From Enemella evansiae (GTDB lineage: Bacteria; Actinomycetota; Actinomycetes; Propionibacteriales; Propionibacteriaceae), in assembly GCF_002250705.1 (NCBI RefSeq), contig NZ_NMVP01000007.1:29180-93179 (forward strand): DNA of 64,000 bases, given 5' to 3'. Both the position numbers and the translations under genes were made by a program. Shown here one piece after another: positions 46,458-58,606 of this stretch; position 1 is the first letter of the stretch, and every line of letters starts with the position of its first letter. The notes below the pieces were generated by a model. It ran no database searches and was not told the origin of the DNA. It worked only from the letters and a program-made list of their open reading frames with translations.

Positions 46458-47512
46458 GCCGCCACCCCCGCGGTCTCCCGGCGGATCACCGGTACGACCT
46501 CGGTGAGGTAGAGCTCCAGGGATTCGCGGGTCATCTCGCGGGGCAGATTGCCGACATCGAACTGTCCGATGAAGCGGTCGATCCCCAACAGTTCGACCCG
46601 GGTCAGGATCGCCTCGATCACCTGTTGCGGGCTGCCCACCGGCAGGCTCGCCTCGATCCAGCTGTCATAGACGCTGCGCGGGAAACCACCGGATCCGAGC
46701 CGCCGCCCGGCCTCCTCGAAGTAGCGGGCGTAGTGCGGGAAGAAGTCGTCCCGGGCACCCTGGGAGGTCTTGCCGACGTACATGTGGCCGCTGACCCCGA
46801 GCCGCAGCGAGGACGGATCGTGCCCGGCACGCGCGGCGGCGCGGTGATAGAGCTCGACCCGCGGTACGAACTGCTCAGGGCCAGCGAAGAAGCCCATCAT
46901 CATCGGCAGCCCGAGCAGGCCGGCGCGCACCGCGGAGGCCGGGGTGCCGCCGATCGCGACCCACACCGGCAGCGGGTCCTGCACCGGTCGCGGTGAGATC
47001 TCACCGGCGCTGATCGCGGGCCGGCGGTTCCCGCTCCAGGTGATCGTCGGTTCGTCGCGCAGCCGCAGCAGCAACTCGAGCTTCTCCTCGAACAGCTCGT
47101 CGTAGTCGTTCAGCTGGTAGCCGAACAGCGGGAACGACTCGGTGAACGCACCGCGGCCCGCCCAGATCTCGGCCCGGCCGTCGGAGACCTGGTCGAGGGT
47201 GGCGAACTGCTGGAACACGCGGACCGGGTCCTGGCTGGAGAGCACGGTGACACCGCTGGCGAGCCGGATCCGGGAGGTCGCGGTGGCGATCGCGCCGAGC
47301 ACGACCTCGGGGGCGGAGACCGCGAAGTCGTGGCGGTGGTGCTCACCGAGGGCGAAGATGTCGAGGCCGCCCTGGTCGGCGATCCGGGCGTGGTCGAGGA
47401 GCTGTCCGATGCGTTCGTGGGCATCGCGCGCCTGACCGGCCCGGGGGTTGTCGGTGAGTTCACCGAAGGAGTAGATGCCGAGTTCCATCGGCCGTGCGGT
47501 GGTGACGTTCAT
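46454..47512 (-). CDS. Luciferase-like (LLM) flavin-dependent oxidoreductase
   Basis: The 352-residue TIM-barrel protein has LLM features: LDIFALGEHHRHDFAVSAPEVVLGAIA and VTVLSSQDPVRVFQQFATLDQVSDGRAEI. These enzymes use FMNH2 or F420H2. Sharing a transcription unit with an F420-reductase-like gene makes an F420 role possible, but the cofactor is not proven. The upstream gap holds a LysR-type palindrome. Confidence 0.9.
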   Translation of the reverse strand: MNVTTARPMELGIYSFGELTDNPRAGQARDAHERIGQLLDHARIADQGGLDIFALGEHHRHDFAVSAPEVVLGAIATATSRIRLASGVTVLSSQDPVRVFQQFATLDQVSDGRAEIWAGRGAFTESFPLFGYQLNDYDELFEEKLELLLRLRDEPTITWSGNRRPAISAGEISPRPVQDPLPVWVAIGGTPASAVRAGLLGLPMMMGFFAGPEQFVPRVELYHRAAARAGHDPSSLRLGVSGHMYVGKTSQGARDDFFPHYARYFEEAGRRLGSGGFPRSVYDSWIEASLPVGSPQQVIEAILTRVELLGIDRFIGQFDVGNLPREMTRESLELYLTEVVPVIRRETAGVAA

Positions 47513-47569
47513 GCTTCGATCCTGCGTCGGAAACTGGATCGCGACCAACGATTTCTGATGAAGATAGTC

Positions 47570-47584
47570 ATCGCCATCGGCGAT
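47570..47584. promoter_or_regulatory. LysR-type box upstream of the LLM gene
   Basis: ATCGCC-ATC-GGCGAT, a perfect 6-bp palindrome with a T-N11-A frame. It lies 58 bp before the LLM start. An almost identical box (ATCGCC-GCT-GGCGAT) sits just before the lysR gene. Confidence 0.75.
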
Positions 47585-47591
47585 GTTGTCG

Positions 47592-48488
47592 TCAGCGCTC
47601 GGGCCGGGCGCGATCGTGCGCGCTGCGGGTGATGGCGTTGGCCAGGGCGACCGCCGCGGCGGTCTCGCGGCGATGGGTCGGTCGCGCGAGCTGCACCTTC
47701 CAGGCCAGGTCCTCCCGCAGCGGCACCCCGGCCACCGTGTCGTCGATCGCCTGTTCCGGGACGATCGAGACGCCGAGATCGCTGTGCACCAGGGCCCGGG
47801 CCAACTGGAAGTCGGTGACCTCGGTGCGGATGGTACGCCGGACCTCGATCGCGGCGAACGCGGCGTCAATCAGGCTGCGGATGCCCCAGCCCTCGGGGTA
47901 GTCGATGAACGGCTCGCGGGCCAGGTCGGCGATCCCGACCGCCGACTGACCGGCCAGCGGATGGTCCGGGCTGCACATCAGCACCAGCGGTTCGCGGTTC
48001 AGTTCGGTCAGCGTGAAGTCCGGCAGTTCGGCGGCCGCGGTGAACACCAGGGCGAGATCCAGCGCCCCGGTACGCACCTCCTCCAGGGACGAGGTGGAGC
48101 CGGCGATGGTCTGCCGCATCCGCACATCCACCCGCGGATGGGCGGCGACGAAGTCGTGCAGCACCGCGGCCAGATCCCAGGAGCCGGTGTAGATGACCAT
48201 GCCCAGGCGGACCGTGCCGACGAGTTCGCCGCGGGCACTGGCAACCGCTTCGCGCGCGGCCTCGACGGCGAACAGCGCCTCCCTGGCTCGCGGCAGCAGG
48301 GCCTCACCCTCGGCGGTCAGGGACACCCGGTGGTACTGCCGCTCGAACAGGGCGACCCCGAGCTCACGCTCCAGTTGCGAGATCGCCGCCGACACCGCCG
48401 ACTGGACGACGTTGGCCCGCTGGGCGCCGCGGGTGAAGCTGCCGGTCTCGGCGACCGCGACGAAGTACGCCAGCTGGTGGATCTGCAT
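47592..48488 (-). CDS. LysR family transcriptional regulator
   Basis: The 298-residue protein has the LysR N-terminal helix-turn-helix (LAYFVAVAETGSFTRGAQRANVVQSAVSAAISQLE) and the type 2 periplasmic-binding effector domain. It lies directly upstream of, and on the same strand as, the LLM/F420-reductase pair, and matching T-N11-A boxes precede both units. It is therefore the probable activator of the pair and of itself. Confidence 0.93.
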   Translation of the reverse strand: MQIHQLAYFVAVAETGSFTRGAQRANVVQSAVSAAISQLERELGVALFERQYHRVSLTAEGEALLPRAREALFAVEAAREAVASARGELVGTVRLGMVIYTGSWDLAAVLHDFVAAHPRVDVRMRQTIAGSTSSLEEVRTGALDLALVFTAAAELPDFTLTELNREPLVLMCSPDHPLAGQSAVGIADLAREPFIDYPEGWGIRSLIDAAFAAIEVRRTIRTEVTDFQLARALVHSDLGVSIVPEQAIDDTVAGVPLREDLAWKVQLARPTHRRETAAAVALANAITRSAHDRARPER

Positions 48489-48499
48489 GGGCGCAGGCT

Positions 48500-48514
48500 A
48501 TCGCCGCTGGCGAT
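48500..48514. promoter_or_regulatory. LysR-type box at the lysR start
   Basis: ATCGCC-GCT-GGCGAT, a perfect palindrome with T-N11-A, 12 bp from the lysR ATG. It matches the box at 47570-47584 in all 12 arm positions, differing only in the 3-bp centre. Confidence 0.75.
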
Positions 48515-48571
48515 GGGGCCAGGGTGTCGTCGTCTCGAGACGCGATGACCGATCGTCTCTCGTGTGTCCGT

Positions 48572-49372
48572 TCAGCCCACGGGCACCGCCTCCACCAGCA
48601 GATTGTCGCGGTAGCGGCGGCGCCCGTCGACGGTCTCGACCTCCCCGGCGCAGGTGACCAGGACCAGCCGGGTCGGACCCGGGCGGTCCAGCAGATCGGC
48701 CGGCAGTTGGTCGGCCGGCACGGTGCGCAACCGGGTGGCCCGCCAACGGGTCGTCGCACCGGCACCGTCGCTGGTCTCGAGCTCAGACCCCGGGGCCAGC
48801 TTGTGCAGCGGCCACAGGGCCCCGCGGGTGGCCCCGGAGGTGACGTGCCCCGACATCAGGATCGTGCCCGGTGAGGGTGCGAGCAGGGCCGGCAGTCCGG
48901 TCGCCGGGCCCCGGTTCACCCCGACCACCGCCGGGTCGGCGGGCACCTGGAAGACCCCGTCGCGGATCGCGGCGGGTGCGATCCGGGCGTCCACGGCCAG
49001 GCTCGGGATCCGCAGCCGGGCCTCCCCCGAGCCGCTGCCGCCGCGGGCGGGTGTGGGCCGCGCGGTGGACCGACCGGGGGTCCTGGTCGGTGTGGCTTCG
49101 GCCGCGGCGGACCAGTTCCGGGCCGGGGTCGGCGCGGCCGTCACCGGGTCGGGTACCACCGGGGTCGGCTCCAGCGTCGGTGGTGCCGTCGGCGTGGTCG
49201 GTGCCGGTGAGGGATCCTCGGGTGGGCCCGGGGCGAAGGTTTCCGGCATCACCGGTTGGTCGGACGGACCGGTGGCGGTCTCGGTGCCGGAGCGGGCCCA
49301 GACGACCACGCCGATCAGGGAGATCGCCAAGAGCGCAACCACCACACCGGTCAGCAGATGCCGGCGCATCAT
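48572..49372 (-). CDS. Class F sortase
   Basis: The 266-residue protein has an N-terminal membrane anchor (residues 8-26), a long Pro/Thr linker (about 40-112) and a sortase domain with catalytic His176 (SGHVT), Cys241 (LVTCAG) and an Arg near 252-255 (RRRYRDN). Sortases attach surface proteins to the cell wall. It is coupled to the upstream surface protein gene by ATGA (49369-49372) and is the last gene of the com-linked operon. Confidence 0.92.
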   Translation of the reverse strand: MMRRHLLTGVVVALLAISLIGVVVWARSGTETATGPSDQPVMPETFAPGPPEDPSPAPTTPTAPPTLEPTPVVPDPVTAAPTPARNWSAAAEATPTRTPGRSTARPTPARGGSGSGEARLRIPSLAVDARIAPAAIRDGVFQVPADPAVVGVNRGPATGLPALLAPSPGTILMSGHVTSGATRGALWPLHKLAPGSELETSDGAGATTRWRATRLRTVPADQLPADLLDRPGPTRLVLVTCAGEVETVDGRRRYRDNLLVEAVPVG

Positions 49373-50838
49373 TCACCCCCGGGTATCCCCGAGGGGATCC
49401 GCAGCTTCACCACGCTCGGTGCCGGGGCCGGGGCGGGCGCCGGTGCCGGGGCCGGGGCCGGGGCGACCGTGGACGGCACGACCGTCGGCACCGGTGCGGG
49501 TGTCGGCGAAGGGGCCGGTGTGGGAGTCGGGCTCGGCGTGGGCGTGGGGGTCGGGCTCGGCGTCGGCGTGGGAGTCGGCGTCGGTCTCGGTTTCACCTGG
49601 GTCGTCTCCTCCGCGATCCCACACCGCGTGACGACCTCGGCGGATCGCTTGGTGGCGGGCAGGATCTCCTGCCAGACATAGAATCCCGGCTGCTTCAGCG
49701 TGATCCCCGGGGTCTGGTAGCGGCCATCACCCTCGATCCGGAACCGCACCTCCCCGGCCTTCGGGTCACCGGCCCGGCAGTCCTCCTCGGTGGGCCGCTG
49801 GGCGTACGGACCCCACAGCACCGCGCGCACCTCGGTGCGGATGCCCGGCGCCCCGCGTACCTCGACCTGATCGGTCAGCACCGCACCGGGCTCGGCGACC
49901 TGCTCCGAGGTGCGGGTGGTGATCGTCGGCCGCAACGGTTGGATCGTGGCCGCGGCCCGTGCGGTCAGTTGGCGCGGCTCCCCCGCGCTGATCATCCGCT
50001 GCACCAGTCGATCCGGGCTCTTCGGATCGTCATAGTTCTTTGCGGTGTGGAGAATCGGTCGAAGTGCCGGCAGCGTCGCCGAGGCCTGCACCGACAGCTC
50101 CCCCGGTTCGCGGGCGGGCAGCTCCAACCGCGCCCGCCCGGTCGCATCGGTGGTGACCTGCTGGCGCTGATCGCCGACCTGCACCAGCACCCGTACCCCG
50201 GCCGGCCCGTCACCCCGCGGTCCGCGCAGCCGCACCGCGACCGCTCCAGCCGCGGTCACCGAAGGTGCGGTGAGGTCCAGCTCCAGCGTGTCGGCACCGG
50301 CTCCGCGCAGCCCGCGTTCCAACTCTGCGACCCGGTCGGCGAGCGTCGGATGGGCGGTGACCGCGGCCCGATACCGCGCGTCCATCCGGGCGCGTTGCTG
50401 GTCGTCGCCGACGGTGCGCTGCCGGATCAGCTGATCCACCGCCGCGGCGGTGACGTCGTCGCGGACCCCCGTGCGGGCCCAGTCGGCCAGCCAGGCGATC
50501 TCGGCCAGTTCGGTGGCGGTGAGCTCGGGGCCGGTGACATCGCCGCGGCCGCCGCGATCGCCGAATCCGGTCTGTTTGCGGACGTTCTCGGCCGGGGCGC
50601 TGCGCCACCCGGAGGCGCTGCGCGGGCCGCCGGAGTTCAGGTCGATGCACCACACGACCAGTTCGCCGAGGTGGTACTGCCCCAGCTCGGCCAGGCCACC
50701 GTCGGCCTGCACGCGGATTCCGCGGGGGCCGAAGCCATCGATCGGGCGGGCCTGTGCGCGATCGACCAGCAGCAGGCCGGTGCACACGCTGGCCAGCACG
50801 CAGATCCAGATCGCGGCGCGTTTCATCATTGGTCTCAT
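49369..50838 (-). CDS. Secreted surface protein, likely with a thioester-type domain
   Basis: The 489-residue protein has a signal-type N-terminus (about residues 7-28). [12 protein letters not shown] segment and a later [10 protein letters not shown] resemble the Cys-Gln thioester domains of actinobacterial adhesins. Two beta-sandwich-like regions follow, then a Thr/Pro and Ala/Pro tail. The end ([10 protein letters not shown]) has no LPxTG motif or membrane helix, so how it is held to the wall is unclear. ATGA overlaps join it to comEC and the sortase. Confidence 0.72.
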   Translation of the reverse strand: MRPMMKRAAIWICVLASVCTGLLLVDRAQARPIDGFGPRGIRVQADGGLAELGQYHLGELVVWCIDLNSGGPRSASGWRSAPAENVRKQTGFGDRGGRGDVTGPELTATELAEIAWLADWARTGVRDDVTAAAVDQLIRQRTVGDDQQRARMDARYRAAVTAHPTLADRVAELERGLRGAGADTLELDLTAPSVTAAGAVAVRLRGPRGDGPAGVRVLVQVGDQRQQVTTDATGRARLELPAREPGELSVQASATLPALRPILHTAKNYDDPKSPDRLVQRMISAGEPRQLTARAAATIQPLRPTITTRTSEQVAEPGAVLTDQVEVRGAPGIRTEVRAVLWGPYAQRPTEEDCRAGDPKAGEVRFRIEGDGRYQTPGITLKQPGFYVWQEILPATKRSAEVVTRCGIAEETTQVKPRPTPTPTPTPSPTPTPTPSPTPTPAPSPTPAPVPTVVPSTVAPAPAPAPAPAPAPAPSVVKLRIPSGIPGGE

Positions 50839-53165
50839 CGGGGCTCCTCGGATTGTTGAAGGTGGGCGGTCAGTCGAGATTTCTCTTGGGTCAGAGCGAT
50901 TGCGCCACCTCGGTCGGTGCGCAGCGGTTGCTGGCCGCAGCGGCCGAGCAGCTGCAGCGTGCGCGGTGCGGGGTGGCCGTAGCCGTTGTCGGCGCCGACG
51001 CTGATCAGCGCGACCCGGGCCCGGGAGTCGCAGACGAATCCCTCGTCCTGGCGGGCGGAACCGTGATGGGCGACCTTGAGCACATCCGCGCGCAGGTCGG
51101 CGCCACTGCGCAGCAGAGCCGATTGGGCGGCCGGTTCGGCGTCCCCGGTGAGCAGTACGCGGATGCCCGCGATCTCTGCGGTGGCGACGATGCTGGCGTC
51201 GTTCTCGGCCGAGGACTCACCGTCACCGGAGGCCGCCGGCCGGCCGACCCGGATCGGGCCGAGGGTGCGCCAATCGACCCGGCCGACCTGCAGGCGTTGT
51301 CCGGGTGTCGCGGTGAGCAGGCGTACGCCGGCCGCGTCGGCCTGCCGGGTGATGACTGCGGCGGTGGCCGCCGGCGAGGCCAGCGGCGAGACCAGCATCG
51401 TCCCGACCCGGCGGCGGCCGAACACCGCGGCGAGCCCACCGGTGTGATCGGCGTGGTAGTGGGTGAGCACCAGCAGCGGCACCGCGGTGACGCCGAGCCG
51501 ATCCAGGCAGGCGGTCAGCGGTTCCGGTTCCGGTCCGGTGTCGACGAGGATCACCTGCCCGGCCCCCGCATTCAGCACCAGCGCGTCCCCCTGACCGACG
51601 TCGCAGGCCACCAGGAGCCAGTCCCGCGGCGGCCACCCGGGGGTGAACTGCGGGCGGGCCAGCACCACGATCAGCAGCAGGGCCGCGACCAGCACCAGCA
51701 CCCGCCGCGACAGCAGCCAGCCGATCAGCGGCACCCCGGCCACGCAGGCGGCCAGCACCACCAACACCCCGAGCGGGCCGCTGGGCCACTGCCAGGCGGC
51801 CCCGGGCAACGCGGCCCCGGCATCGGAGATCCAGAGGATCGCCTGCGCACACCAGCCGGCCAGCCAACCGGTGAAGGCGGCGACGGTCGGCAGCGGCACC
51901 GACAATCCGGCGGTCGCGAAACCGAGCACGGTCGCGGGCCCGACGAATGGGCCGGCGAGCGCGTTGGCCAGCAACCCGACCATGCTGACCTGGCCGGAGA
52001 TCGCGGTCACCAGCGGTTGGGTGGCGAGCTGGGCGGCCAGTGGCACGGTGATCGCCTCGGCGAGTGGGGCCGGCAGCCAGGCCATCCGTTCCCGCCAGCG
52101 GGCAGCGAGCAGGATGATCCCGCCCGAGGCGAGCACCGAGAGCCCGAAGCCGACCGAGCGGCCGAGCCAGGGATCGATCAGCAGCAACCCGACGACGGCC
52201 AGACTGAGGTGGCGGATTCCCTTACCGGCATGGGAATTGGAGCCGAGGGCTGCCAGCGCGACCAAACCCATCGCGGCCGCCCGGAGCACGCTGGGTTCGT
52301 TGCGGCAGAGCGCCACGAAGATGGCGACGCCGACCAGCCCGATCAGGTGCAGCCAACGCCCGCGGACCCCGAGCCAGCGGGCCACCGTCAGCAGGAAGGC
52401 CAGCAGCAGCGTCAGGTTCGCGCCGCTGACCGCGGTCAGGTGCACCAACCCGGTGCTGCGGAAGTCCTCACGCAGTTGGTCGGTCATCGCGCTGGTGTCA
52501 CCGAGCACCAGCGCCGGGACCAGGGCACGGCGCTCCGCAGGCAGGTCGGCGACCGCGCGCCGCAGCCCTGCCCGGATGGCCTCCACCGCCCGGTCCGCCG
52601 CACCCGGTTCGGTGAGCCGTTCCGGCGGGCCGCGCAGTGCCGCGACTGCGGCCACCGGTTGGCCCGGATCGGGCGGTCCGAGCTGAGCGACCGTGCGGAT
52701 CCTGGTACCGACCGGCAGCGTACGCAGGGATTCGGCGTACGCCCCGGAGGTCACCAACCGCACCTGCTGACGCAGCCCCAACCGTTGCCCGCGTCCGGAG
52801 AGCTGCCGCACCTCACCGGTGAGCACCACCGTCTGGCCACCGAACCGGCTCTGGCTGACCTGCGGGTCGCTGCGCACCACCAGTTCGACGACCGCCACCG
52901 CCCGCTGATCCGCCAACCGGCGCAGCGGTGAGGTGTCCAGCTGGTACTGCCGGGTCCAGCTCAGCGCCAGCAGCACGATCAGCACCAGCGCGGTCGCCGC
53001 CGCGAGCGGCCGCCGCCGCCCCGCCCATCCGGCACCGGCCAGGCCCGCCGAGACGGCGGCCAGCACCAGCGGCCAGCCACCGAGCCCGGTACCGACCAGG
53101 GTGGCGGCCCAGCCGGCGAGCGCCAACGGAACCAGCCGGAAGTCGGTGACGGTGGGTGCCCGCAT
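50835..53165 (-). CDS. comEC: ComEC/Rec2 family DNA internalization protein
   Basis: The 776-residue protein has several N-terminal helices, a central Competence domain of many membrane segments (about 220-500) and a C-terminal metallo-beta-lactamase domain with HYHADH. In naturally competent bacteria ComEC is the DNA channel; many actinobacteria carry the gene without known competence. It starts one base after comEA and overlaps the surface protein start. Confidence 0.93.
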   Translation of the reverse strand: MRAPTVTDFRLVPLALAGWAATLVGTGLGGWPLVLAAVSAGLAGAGWAGRRRPLAAATALVLIVLLALSWTRQYQLDTSPLRRLADQRAVAVVELVVRSDPQVSQSRFGGQTVVLTGEVRQLSGRGQRLGLRQQVRLVTSGAYAESLRTLPVGTRIRTVAQLGPPDPGQPVAAVAALRGPPERLTEPGAADRAVEAIRAGLRRAVADLPAERRALVPALVLGDTSAMTDQLREDFRSTGLVHLTAVSGANLTLLLAFLLTVARWLGVRGRWLHLIGLVGVAIFVALCRNEPSVLRAAAMGLVALAALGSNSHAGKGIRHLSLAVVGLLLIDPWLGRSVGFGLSVLASGGIILLAARWRERMAWLPAPLAEAITVPLAAQLATQPLVTAISGQVSMVGLLANALAGPFVGPATVLGFATAGLSVPLPTVAAFTGWLAGWCAQAILWISDAGAALPGAAWQWPSGPLGVLVVLAACVAGVPLIGWLLSRRVLVLVAALLLIVVLARPQFTPGWPPRDWLLVACDVGQGDALVLNAGAGQVILVDTGPEPEPLTACLDRLGVTAVPLLVLTHYHADHTGGLAAVFGRRRVGTMLVSPLASPAATAAVITRQADAAGVRLLTATPGQRLQVGRVDWRTLGPIRVGRPAASGDGESSAENDASIVATAEIAGIRVLLTGDAEPAAQSALLRSGADLRADVLKVAHHGSARQDEGFVCDSRARVALISVGADNGYGHPAPRTLQLLGRCGQQPLRTDRGGAIALTQEKSRLTAHLQQSEEPR

Positions 53166-53166
53166 C

Positions 53167-54033
53167 TCACACCGTCACCAGCGGCGCGATGTCGGCGAAC
53201 GATTTCGGCCCGATGCCGGGCACCTCCTGCAGCTCCTCGATCCGGCTGAACCGGCCGTTCTGGGTCCGCCAGGCGAGGATCTTCTGCGCGGTCACCGGGC
53301 CGACCCCGGGCAGTGCGTCCAGCTGGGCCTCGGTTGCGGTGTTCAGATTGACCTTGCCGCCGGCGCCCGCAGCACCGGCCCCCGCACCACCGGCGCCGCC
53401 ACCGGGTGCCGGGGAGCCACCGGGTGCGGCGGGTGCCGCACCCCCGCGCACCTCGCCGCCGGGTCGGCTGCCACCGCCGATGAGCACCTGCTGACCGTCG
53501 GTGAGCTGCTGGGCCAGATTGAGCTCACCCGGCCGGGCCGCCGGGGTGAGCCCGCCGGCGGCCTCGATGGCGTCCACGACCCGCGAACCGAGCGGCAAGG
53601 TGTGCACCCCGGGACGGCGGACCTCACCGGTGACGTGCACCCGCACCACCGCCGGGCTCGGAGTTGCCTCCGGGGTGGGGCTGGCCGGTGGGGCCGGCAC
53701 GGGCGCCGGGGCCGAGCCGCCGGCCTGCTGCACCGGGAGCGGTTCGCCGACCGGCACCGCACGGGAGCGGGTCAACGCATAGCCGCCGGCCAGCGCACCC
53801 AGGAGCAGCACCACGGCGACCACGAGCAGGTGCCGCCGGGTGAACTCGAGCTTCGGCGTACGCCGGATCGGTGCCGGTCTCGGTGGTGCTGCGAACGGTT
53901 CGGGTTCGGGCGGTTCCGGATCGGGTGGGCGGCGCAACCGCGTGCCCCGATCGGCCTCCGGTGTCGCTCCGCGACCCGACGGCCGCAGCTCCGCGACGAC
54001 CCGATCGAGCCGCTCGCGGACATAGTCCGACAT
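53167..54033 (-). CDS. comEA: ComEA-like helix-hairpin-helix protein
   Basis: A membrane helix (LLVVAVVLLLGALAGGYAL) follows a charged N-terminus. Then come an SLBB-type domain (VHVTGEVRRPGVHTLPLGSRVVDAI), a Gly/Ala/Pro linker and a C-terminal helix-hairpin-helix pair (LDALPGVGPVTAQKILAWR; EVPGIGPKSF). It binds DNA in the ComEA manner. ATG 54033 is one choice; starts at 54060 and 54069 are also open. It is the first gene of the four-gene operon. Confidence 0.9.
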   Translation of the reverse strand: MSDYVRERLDRVVAELRPSGRGATPEADRGTRLRRPPDPEPPEPEPFAAPPRPAPIRRTPKLEFTRRHLLVVAVVLLLGALAGGYALTRSRAVPVGEPLPVQQAGGSAPAPVPAPPASPTPEATPSPAVVRVHVTGEVRRPGVHTLPLGSRVVDAIEAAGGLTPAARPGELNLAQQLTDGQQVLIGGGSRPGGEVRGGAAPAAPGGSPAPGGGAGGAGAGAAGAGGKVNLNTATEAQLDALPGVGPVTAQKILAWRTQNGRFSRIEELQEVPGIGPKSFADIAPLVTV

Positions 54034-54163
54034 CACCGAATCGGTCTGTCTGCCTCCCATACCCTGCACATGCCGTGCCGGGGCAGGAAATGTTCACCCC
54101 GAAAGAGGATCTGTGGACAACTCCACGCGCGGGTCAGGCTGTGGACAACCCCGCTGCGAAGCC

Positions 54164-56644
<2,481 letters not shown>

Positions 56645-56790
56645 TAGCACTCCCTCAACGCTGGGCCGTGGACACTGATTTGGCCCCGCGCAGTCTAGCC
56701 GAGGACGCGGGTGCCGGCCGGGGCGTTTCGGCCGGTGAGGGCTGGCAAACCTTGCTTGCGAGGGATCTCCGGGCGGGTGACAGTGTTGGT

Positions 56791-57528
56791 ATGGACCATC
56801 AGCTGACCTCGGCCCCGAGCCAGGAACACGTCCGGGGCGATCATCTGGCCGGCGCGCTGGCGAGTCGGCTGAACTGGCTGCGGGCCGGCGCGCTCGGCGC
56901 GAACGACGGCATCATCTCCACCGCCGGTCTGGTGGTGGGCGTGGCCGGCGCGCAGGCGTCGAAGAGCGCGGTGCTGATCGCCGGGCTCGCGGGTCTGGTC
57001 GCCGGTGCGCTGTCGATGGGCGGCGGGGAGTACATGTCGGTCTCCACCCAGAAGGACACCGAGCTGGCGGTGCTGGAGAAGGAGCGCTGGGAGCTCGAGC
57101 ACATGCCGAGTGAGGAACTCGGCGAGTTGACCGATCTCTATCGGGCCAAGGGCCTCTCCCCCGACCTGGCGCATCAGGTCGCGGTCGAGTTGACCCGCCA
57201 CGACGCGCTCGCCGCGCACGCCGAGGCCGAACTCGGCATCAGCGTCGATCAGCGCAGCAATCCGTGGCAGGCCGCCTGGGCGTCGATGCTGTCCTTCTCG
57301 TTGGGCGCGTTGCTGCCGTTGCTGGCGATGCTGCTCGCGCCGATCGGCTGGCGGATGGGTGTCACCTGGGCCGCGGTGCTGGTCGCGCTGGCGGTGACCG
57401 GGGTGATCACCTCCCGGATCGGCGGCGCTTCCCCGGTACGCCCGGTGCTCCGCAATCTGGTCGTCGGCGCGCTCACGATGAGTCTGACCTGGGCCATCGG
57501 CCACCTCGTCGGCGTCGAACTCGGCTGA
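56791..57528 (+). CDS. VIT family metal ion transporter
   Basis: The 245-residue protein has the VIT1/CCC1 features: an N-terminal helix with [19 protein letters not shown], a [18 protein letters not shown] motif and three more C-terminal helices. Homologues move iron or manganese ions across membranes. ATG 56791 fits the family start; the frame is open to 56668. It is divergent from leuS. Confidence 0.92.
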   Translation: MDHQLTSAPSQEHVRGDHLAGALASRLNWLRAGALGANDGIISTAGLVVGVAGAQASKSAVLIAGLAGLVAGALSMGGGEYMSVSTQKDTELAVLEKERWELEHMPSEELGELTDLYRAKGLSPDLAHQVAVELTRHDALAAHAEAELGISVDQRSNPWQAAWASMLSFSLGALLPLLAMLLAPIGWRMGVTWAAVLVALAVTGVITSRIGGASPVRPVLRNLVVGALTMSLTWAIGHLVGVELG

Positions 57529-57564
57529 CCCCGCTCAGTAGGCCACCAGGCACAGCTCACCTCC

Positions 57565-57626
57565 GCTCATCGAGTAGGCGGCCATGCGGAGCGCAGCGGA
57601 GCAATGGCCGCCGTGTCGAGATGAGC
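57565..57626. repeat. Intergenic hairpin repeat, copy R7
   Basis: GCTCATCGAGTA, inner stem GCGGCCAT/ATGGCCGC, TGTCGAGATGAGC. Here the outer arms read GCTCATC and GATGAGC, again a matched pair. It lies between convergent genes. Confidence 0.85.
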
Positions 57627-57639
57627 CGCACCCGCGCGC

Positions 57640-58494
57640 TCAGCCGCCGACCCGGGTCAACTCGTCCAGATCCTCGTCGTCGATGCGCAACGAGGCAGCG
57701 GCCACGTTCGGCCGGATGTGCGCCGCCCGCGTCGTTCCCGGCAGCACCGTGACCGACTGGCCCAGCTGACGAGCACGGTTGTGCACCCAGGCAACCGCCA
57801 GCGACGCCGCTGACACGGCGTACTTCTCCGCCAGTCTCGCGATCGTCGCCGCGTGGGCGCCGTCGGAGCCGAGCAGTTCGCCGTGACCCAGCGGTGAGTG
57901 CGCGACCAGGGTGATCTGCAGTTCCGCGAGCACCGGCAGCATGTCCTCGACCTCGCGGTGGGTGATCGACCACTGTTCCTGCACCGCCTGGATCGGGTGT
58001 ACGCGATGCGCCCGCCGGATGTCCTCGACCGTCACATTCGACAGGCCGAGCGAGCGGATCTTGCCGGCCCGCTGCAGTTCCGCCATCGCCCCCACGGTTT
58101 CCTCGATGGGCGTCTCATCGCTGCGATGGTGCAGATAGTAGAGATCGAGCCGATCGGTGCCAAGGCGCTTCAGACTGCCGTCGATCGCTTTCCGAACGGT
58201 CGCCGCATCGGCGCGTACGCTCCAGTCGTCGAACCGGCCGGAGTCGCCCCAGTAGACGCCGAATTTGCTGCACAGGATGACGTCATCGCGCAGGGTGCCG
58301 ATGGCCCGGCCCACCACTGCTTCGTTGCCGTACATCTCGGCGGTGTCCAGCACCCGCACGCCGGCATCCACCGCCGCCCGAACCAGCCCACCCGGATCGC
58401 GCTCGGGATCTCCCCAGTGCTCCTCGCGGACACGCATCAGGCCGAGGCCCTGCGGTGGCGGTGATGAGTCGGCCCAAGGCATCGCGGTCGTCAT
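57640..58494 (-). CDS. Aldo/keto reductase
   Basis: The 284-residue protein has the AKR features: VLDTAEMYGNEAVVG (catalytic Tyr), Lys in VILCSKFG, His in YYLHHRSD and a C-terminal NADPH-binding VLPGTTRAAHI. It probably reduces carbonyl compounds with NADPH. The ATG at 58494 has TAGGGT eight bases upstream, part of a MerR-type promoter, and no ribosome binding site. Confidence 0.92.
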   Translation of the reverse strand: MTTAMPWADSSPPPQGLGLMRVREEHWGDPERDPGGLVRAAVDAGVRVLDTAEMYGNEAVVGRAIGTLRDDVILCSKFGVYWGDSGRFDDWSVRADAATVRKAIDGSLKRLGTDRLDLYYLHHRSDETPIEETVGAMAELQRAGKIRSLGLSNVTVEDIRRAHRVHPIQAVQEQWSITHREVEDMLPVLAELQITLVAHSPLGHGELLGSDGAHAATIARLAEKYAVSAASLAVAWVHNRARQLGQSVTVLPGTTRAAHIRPNVAAASLRIDDEDLDELTRVGG

Positions 58495-58502
58495 GATCAA
58501 CG

Positions 58503-58533
58503 ACCCTAGAAGTTCAGGCGCGCTTGAAGTCAA
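58503..58533 (-). promoter_or_regulatory. MerR-type promoter of the aldo/keto reductase
   Basis: On the minus strand: TTGACT (58533-58528), 19-bp spacer, TAGGGT (58508-58503). The spacer contains TTCAAGCGCGCCTGAA, nearly the same dyad as in the ABC exporter promoter at 24.26 kb. The -10 box is eight bases before the ATG. Confidence 0.75.
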
Positions 58534-58606
58534 TTGCCCAACCCTTGCGGCCGACCGCACAGTCCTCGTGCCCGGGGACTGCGCATAGTCCCTGACAAGT
58601 TCGGAA

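Noticed and set aside
49441..49600. GC-rich Pro/Thr/Ala-coding repeats in the surface protein as a VNTR
   Set aside because: They are low-complexity codon repeats within a normal surface-protein tail; length variation cannot be judged from one sequence.
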